From assembly GCA_002345845.1 (NCBI GenBank), contig DDWF01000059.1, forward strand, positions 1 to 14,090: a stretch of 14,090 nt of DNA. The letters are read 5' to 3'. The notes beneath the pieces were generated by a model. The model made no database searches. It saw nothing but the letters and a program-made list of their open reading frames with translations, and was not told where the DNA came from. The DNA comes from Betaproteobacteria bacterium UBA2293. Lineage in GTDB: Bacteria; Pseudomonadota; Gammaproteobacteria; Burkholderiales; Rhodocyclaceae. The translations under genes and the position numbers were made by a program. Shown in pieces: positions 11,413-14,090 of the stretch; within the stretch, counting starts at the first letter, position 1; the number at the start of each line of letters is the position of its first letter.

Positions 11413-11859
11413 ATGAGCCTCAAAGCACGCATCACCGAAGATATGAAGACGGCCATGAAGGCCAAGGATACGGCCCGCCTGAATGCCATCCGCCTGCTGC
11501 TCGCCGCCGTCAAGCAGAAGGAAGTCGACGAACGCGTTGAGCTTGACGATGTCGCCACCGTCGCCGTTATCGAAAAGCTGACCAAGCAGCGCAAGGACAG
11601 CGTCACCCAGTACGAAGCCGCCGGCCGCCAGGAACTGGCCGATGCCGAGAAGTTCGAAATCTCGGTCCTCGCCGCCTATCTGCCGGCAAAGATGAGTACC
11701 GAGGAAACCGCTGCCGCTGTTGCCGCCGCAGTCGCCGAAACCGGCGCCAAGAGCCCTGCCGACATGGGCAAGCTGATGGCCGTGCTGAAGCCGCGCCTGG
11801 CCGGCAAGGCCGACATGGCCGAGGTATCGAAGCTGGTCAAGGCCGCCCTGACCGTCTAA
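11413..11859 (+). CDS. yqeY: GatB/YqeY domain-containing protein
   Basis: This 148-residue cytoplasmic helical protein has the normal family length. It is related to the C-terminal (tRNA-binding) tail domain of GatB, the amidotransferase subunit. The start MSLKARITEDMKTAMKAKD is diagnostic, as are RLNAIRLLLAAVKQKEVDER (22-41), AEKFEISVLAAYLPAKMS (77-94) and DMGKLMAVLKPRLAGKADM. Its function is not well established, though a link to tRNA or amidotransferase activity is usually assumed. It lies between rpsU and dnaG, as in many beta- and gammaproteobacteria. It is 12 bases from dnaG and probably shares its transcript, beyond the rpsU terminator. Confidence 0.95.
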   Translation: MSLKARITEDMKTAMKAKDTARLNAIRLLLAAVKQKEVDERVELDDVATVAVIEKLTKQRKDSVTQYEAAGRQELADAEKFEISVLAAYLPAKMSTEETAAAVAAAVAETGAKSPADMGKLMAVLKPRLAGKADMAEVSKLVKAALTV

Positions 11860-11871
11860 GGGAGCCGGCAC

Positions 11872-13608
11872 GTGATTCCGGATTCCTTCATTCAGGATCT
11901 GATCGCCCGGGTCGACATCGTCGACCTGATCGACACCTACGTGCCACTAAAGAAGGCGGGCGCCAACTACGCCGCCTGCTGCCCCTTCCACAACGAAAAA
12001 TCACCATCGTTCACGGTCAGCCCGACCAAGCAGTTCTATCACTGCTTCGGCTGCGGCGCCCACGGTACGGCGATCGGCTTCGTCATGGAATACCAGGGCC
12101 TCGGCTTCGTCGATGCGATCAAGGAACTGGCTGGCCGCGCCGGCATGCAGGTGCCTGAAAGCGAAGGACGCAGCTCCAATGACGAGAAGCCCGGCCAAAC
12201 GCGGGCGCTGCTCGAGGTCATGGCCCGCGCCGCCCAGTACTACAAGGATCAGCTCAAGGCCTCGCCGCGCGCCATCGAGTATTGCAAGAAACGCGGCCTC
12301 TCCGGCGAGGTGGCCGCCCGTTTCGGCATCGGCTACGCGCCGGATGGCTGGCAAAACCTGCAGGCCATCTTCCCGGACTACAACGCCGACGAACTGAAGC
12401 TCGCCGGCCTGGTCATCGACAACGAAGCCGGCCGCCGCTATGACCGCTTCCGTGACCGGCTGATGATCCCGATCATCAACCCCAAGGGCGACATCATCGC
12501 CTTCGGCGGCCGCATCATCGACCAGGGCGAGCCGAAATACCTGAATTCGCCAGAGACGCCGCTGTTCGAAAAGGGCCGCGAACTGTTCGGCCTGCCCCAG
12601 GCCCGCCAGGCCCTGCGCGACACCGATACCGCCATCGTCACCGAAGGCTACATGGACGTCATCGCGCTATCGCAGAACGGCGTCGGCAACGCCGTCGCGA
12701 CGCTCGGCACGGCGACCACAGCAACGCATGTGACCAAGCTGCTGCGCCAGGTCGATCGTATCGTCTTCTGCTTCGACGGTGACAACGCCGGCCGGAAGGC
12801 CGCCTGGCGGGCGCTGGAGAACTCGCTGGAGGCGCTGGCCGACAACAAGCGCCTCGGCTTCATCTTCCTGCCGCAGGAACACGACCCGGACAGCTACATC
12901 CGCGAATTCGGCAAAGATCAGTTCGACCGCCAGGTCATCCAGGCCATGCCGCTGTCCGACTTCCTGCTGCGCGAACTGGCGCAGCGCTGCGACCTGACCA
13001 GCTCGGAAGGCAAGGCGCAGTTGATTTACGAAGCCAAGCCGCTGCTCTTGAAGCTGCCGACGCCGCTGCTGCGCCTGCAACTGGTCAAACGCCTGGCCGA
13101 GGCCAGCGGTTTTGCCCAGAGCGAGGTCGAGCGCCTGTGCGACCTCAAGTCCTTCATTCCCGCCGCACCGCCGAAAGCCCGGCGCACGGCCCCATCCCTG
13201 ACGCGCAACCTGCTGCGCATTGTGTTGCACAAACCCCAACTCGCCGACCAGCTACCGCTCGAGCTACTGCCCGACACCCCCGAACGCCCCGCCCTGACGC
13301 GCCTGCACCAGCTTGTCAGCAGCAACCGGGAGGCCACTAGCTACGCCGTCCTGCGCGAACAACTGCGCGGCCTGCCGGAGGAAAACATGATCGAGAACGC
13401 TGCTTCGGAACTTCTTGGCCAACCGTTTGACGAAACGGAAGCCGAAACTGAATTTCGCGACACGCTGGAAAAGCTCCGCACCGGTGAGCAGAAGCGCCTG
13501 TTCGCCGAATTGCAGCTGAAGGCACAGCAATTTGGCGTCGCCGGCCTGAGTGCCGCGGAAAAGCAGGCCTACATACAGCTGCTTGGTGCACAGCAAAATC
13601 GCAGCTAA
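11872..13608 (+). CDS. dnaG: DNA primase
   Basis: This 578-residue primase (E. coli DnaG has 581) makes RNA primers on the lagging strand. It initiates at GTG 11872 with GGGAG 7 bases upstream. The N-terminal zinc-binding domain shows CPFHNEKSPSF and FYHCFGCGAHG, with ligands Cys37, His40, Cys58 and Cys61. The RNA polymerase/TOPRIM core includes RFRDRLMIPI (192-201), FGGR (211-214) and EGYMD (258-262, Glu258). Also present are FDGDNAG (301-307, Asp302 and Asp304) and HDPD (337-340). The C-terminal helicase-binding domain (about 440-578) is more divergent, as is normal. A weak start codon plus the upstream terminator fit the low primase levels expected. The 3' end contains the rpoD promoter. 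Confidence 0.98.
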   Translation: MIPDSFIQDLIARVDIVDLIDTYVPLKKAGANYAACCPFHNEKSPSFTVSPTKQFYHCFGCGAHGTAIGFVMEYQGLGFVDAIKELAGRAGMQVPESEGRSSNDEKPGQTRALLEVMARAAQYYKDQLKASPRAIEYCKKRGLSGEVAARFGIGYAPDGWQNLQAIFPDYNADELKLAGLVIDNEAGRRYDRFRDRLMIPIINPKGDIIAFGGRIIDQGEPKYLNSPETPLFEKGRELFGLPQARQALRDTDTAIVTEGYMDVIALSQNGVGNAVATLGTATTATHVTKLLRQVDRIVFCFDGDNAGRKAAWRALENSLEALADNKRLGFIFLPQEHDPDSYIREFGKDQFDRQVIQAMPLSDFLLRELAQRCDLTSSEGKAQLIYEAKPLLLKLPTPLLRLQLVKRLAEASGFAQSEVERLCDLKSFIPAAPPKARRTAPSLTRNLLRIVLHKPQLADQLPLELLPDTPERPALTRLHQLVSSNREATSYAVLREQLRGLPEENMIENAASELLGQPFDETEAETEFRDTLEKLRTGEQKRLFAELQLKAQQFGVAGLSAAEKQAYIQLLGAQQNRS

Positions 13609-13612
13609 GTTG

Positions 13613-13621
13613 TGGTATAAT
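13613..13621 (+). promoter_or_regulatory. Extended -10 promoter for rpoD
   Basis: TGGTATAAT combines the extended TGn motif (13613-13615) with a perfect TATAAT (13616-13621), just after the dnaG stop (13606-13608). No good -35 hexamer lies at 17 bp, as is common for extended -10 promoters. A start near 13628 leaves a leader of about 27 bases. This would uncouple sigma-factor synthesis from primase. Confidence 0.65.
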
Positions 13622-13654
13622 TTATGGTTTTCTCCAATTACATGGAACGTGTTC

Positions 13655-14090
13655 ATGGCTAAGGCAAAAGACACCGCGAAGGAAGCCCCGAAGGCTCGCA
13701 CCAGCAAAGCCAAGGAGAAGGCTGCCGAAAAGGCGCTGCTCGAAGGCGCGATGGCAGAGACTCCCGAGCCGCTCGACGCCGAGGCGCGCAAGATGCGCCT
13801 GAAGGCGCTGATCAAGCTCGGCAAGGAGCGCGGCTATCTGACCTACGCCGAAATCAACGACCATCTGCCGGATGACGTCGTCGATGCGGAAAGTATCGAA
13901 GCCATCATTTCGACCTTCAGCGAAATGAGCATCCAGGTCTTCGACGAAGCGCCCGCCGCCGAAGATCTGCTGATGTCCGACACGACGGCCTCTGCTGCCG
14001 ACGACGAGGAAGTCGAAGCCCAAGCCGAACAGGCCTTGTCCACCGTTGATTCCGAATTCGGCCGGACCACCGACCCGGTACGCATGTACA
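13655..14090 (+). CDS. rpoD: RNA polymerase sigma-70 factor RpoD (5' part, runs off the window)
   Basis: The first 145 codons of the housekeeping sigma factor are open to the window end. A Lys/Ala-rich basic extension (MAKAKDTAKEAPKARTSKAK, to about 30) precedes region 1.1. Region 1.1 spans about 45-107 (LKALIKLGKERGYLTYAEIN, LPDDVVDAESIEAIISTFSE, MSIQVFDEAPAAEDLL). It normally masks the DNA-binding regions of free sigma. An acidic linker with DDEEVEAQAEQ follows, and then the start of region 1.2 (GRTTDPVRMY). The ATG at 13655 was chosen because it gives this full region 1.1. GGAAC 8 bases upstream is a weak ribosome binding site. A basic N-terminal extension before 1.1 is typical of betaproteobacteria. 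The rest of the gene lies to the right. Confidence 0.96.
   Translation, partial: MAKAKDTAKEAPKARTSKAKEKAAEKALLEGAMAETPEPLDAEARKMRLKALIKLGKERGYLTYAEINDHLPDDVVDAESIEAIISTFSEMSIQVFDEAPAAEDLLMSDTTASAADDEEVEAQAEQALSTVDSEFGRTTDPVRMY

Noticed and set aside
1..14090. CRISPR arrays, tRNA/rRNA genes, IS elements, phage or toxin-antitoxin genes
   Set aside because: I looked for regular spaced repeats, cloverleaf-like segments, transposase motifs and short toxin/antitoxin pairs, and saw none. XerD here is the housekeeping recombinase and not an integrase of a mobile element.

Overview
The window is about 14 kb of GC-rich DNA, densely coded on both strands. It looks like a betaproteobacterial chromosome. 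The rpoD, dnaG, tsaD and xerD products and the mix of other genes suggest Rhodocyclales (Dechloromonas/Azospira-like), but that rank is an inference from protein appearance. The core block folB-plsY-tsaD-rpsU-yqeY-dnaG-rpoD is the conserved 'macromolecular synthesis' neighbourhood also known from Escherichia coli. I see no IS element, prophage, CRISPR array, tRNA or rRNA.

Layout. 1-1838 (minus strand): a polar amino-acid ABC importer made of a lipoprotein binding protein, a permease and a truncated ATPase. A hairpin lies between the binding-protein and permease genes. 1839-3365 (plus): a divergent ogt-xerD pair behind a good sigma-70 promoter (TTGACC, 18 bp, TATAAG), with overlapping reading frames. 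3470-3727: a small secreted proline/arginine-rich protein with 12-residue tandem repeats. 3806-4297: ybaK/ebsC, a Cys-tRNA deacylase that edits mischarged tRNA. 4366-7649: a PhnD-like binding lipoprotein overlapping by 4 bases a 791-residue hybrid sensor kinase, preceded by a sigma-54-like element. This is the most accessory-looking unit. 7699-8574: a GufA/BbZIP-type ZIP metal transporter, preceded by a 19-bp palindrome centred on the kinase stop codon. 8571-9591: divergent folB and plsY. 9592-9944: a 353-bp stretch with a hairpin and a chain of tiny overlapping ORFs, the last of which encodes a Cys/Lys-rich peptide running antisense into tsaD. 9945-10979 (minus): tsaD. 10998 to the end (plus): a promoter and leader hairpin, then rpsU, a strong intrinsic terminator, yqeY, dnaG, an extended -10 promoter inside the 3' end of dnaG, and the start of rpoD.

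How the genes work together. The right half supplies translation (S21, t6A tRNA modification), replication priming, the housekeeping sigma factor, folate and phospholipid synthesis. The rpsU terminator and the rpoD promoter should let S21, primase and sigma factor be made at different levels from one gene string. The most interesting non-core candidates are the binding-protein/kinase module, which has no transporter or separate response regulator next to it, and the small-ORF chain at 9711-10101. All regulatory sites are calls by eye from sequence motifs.
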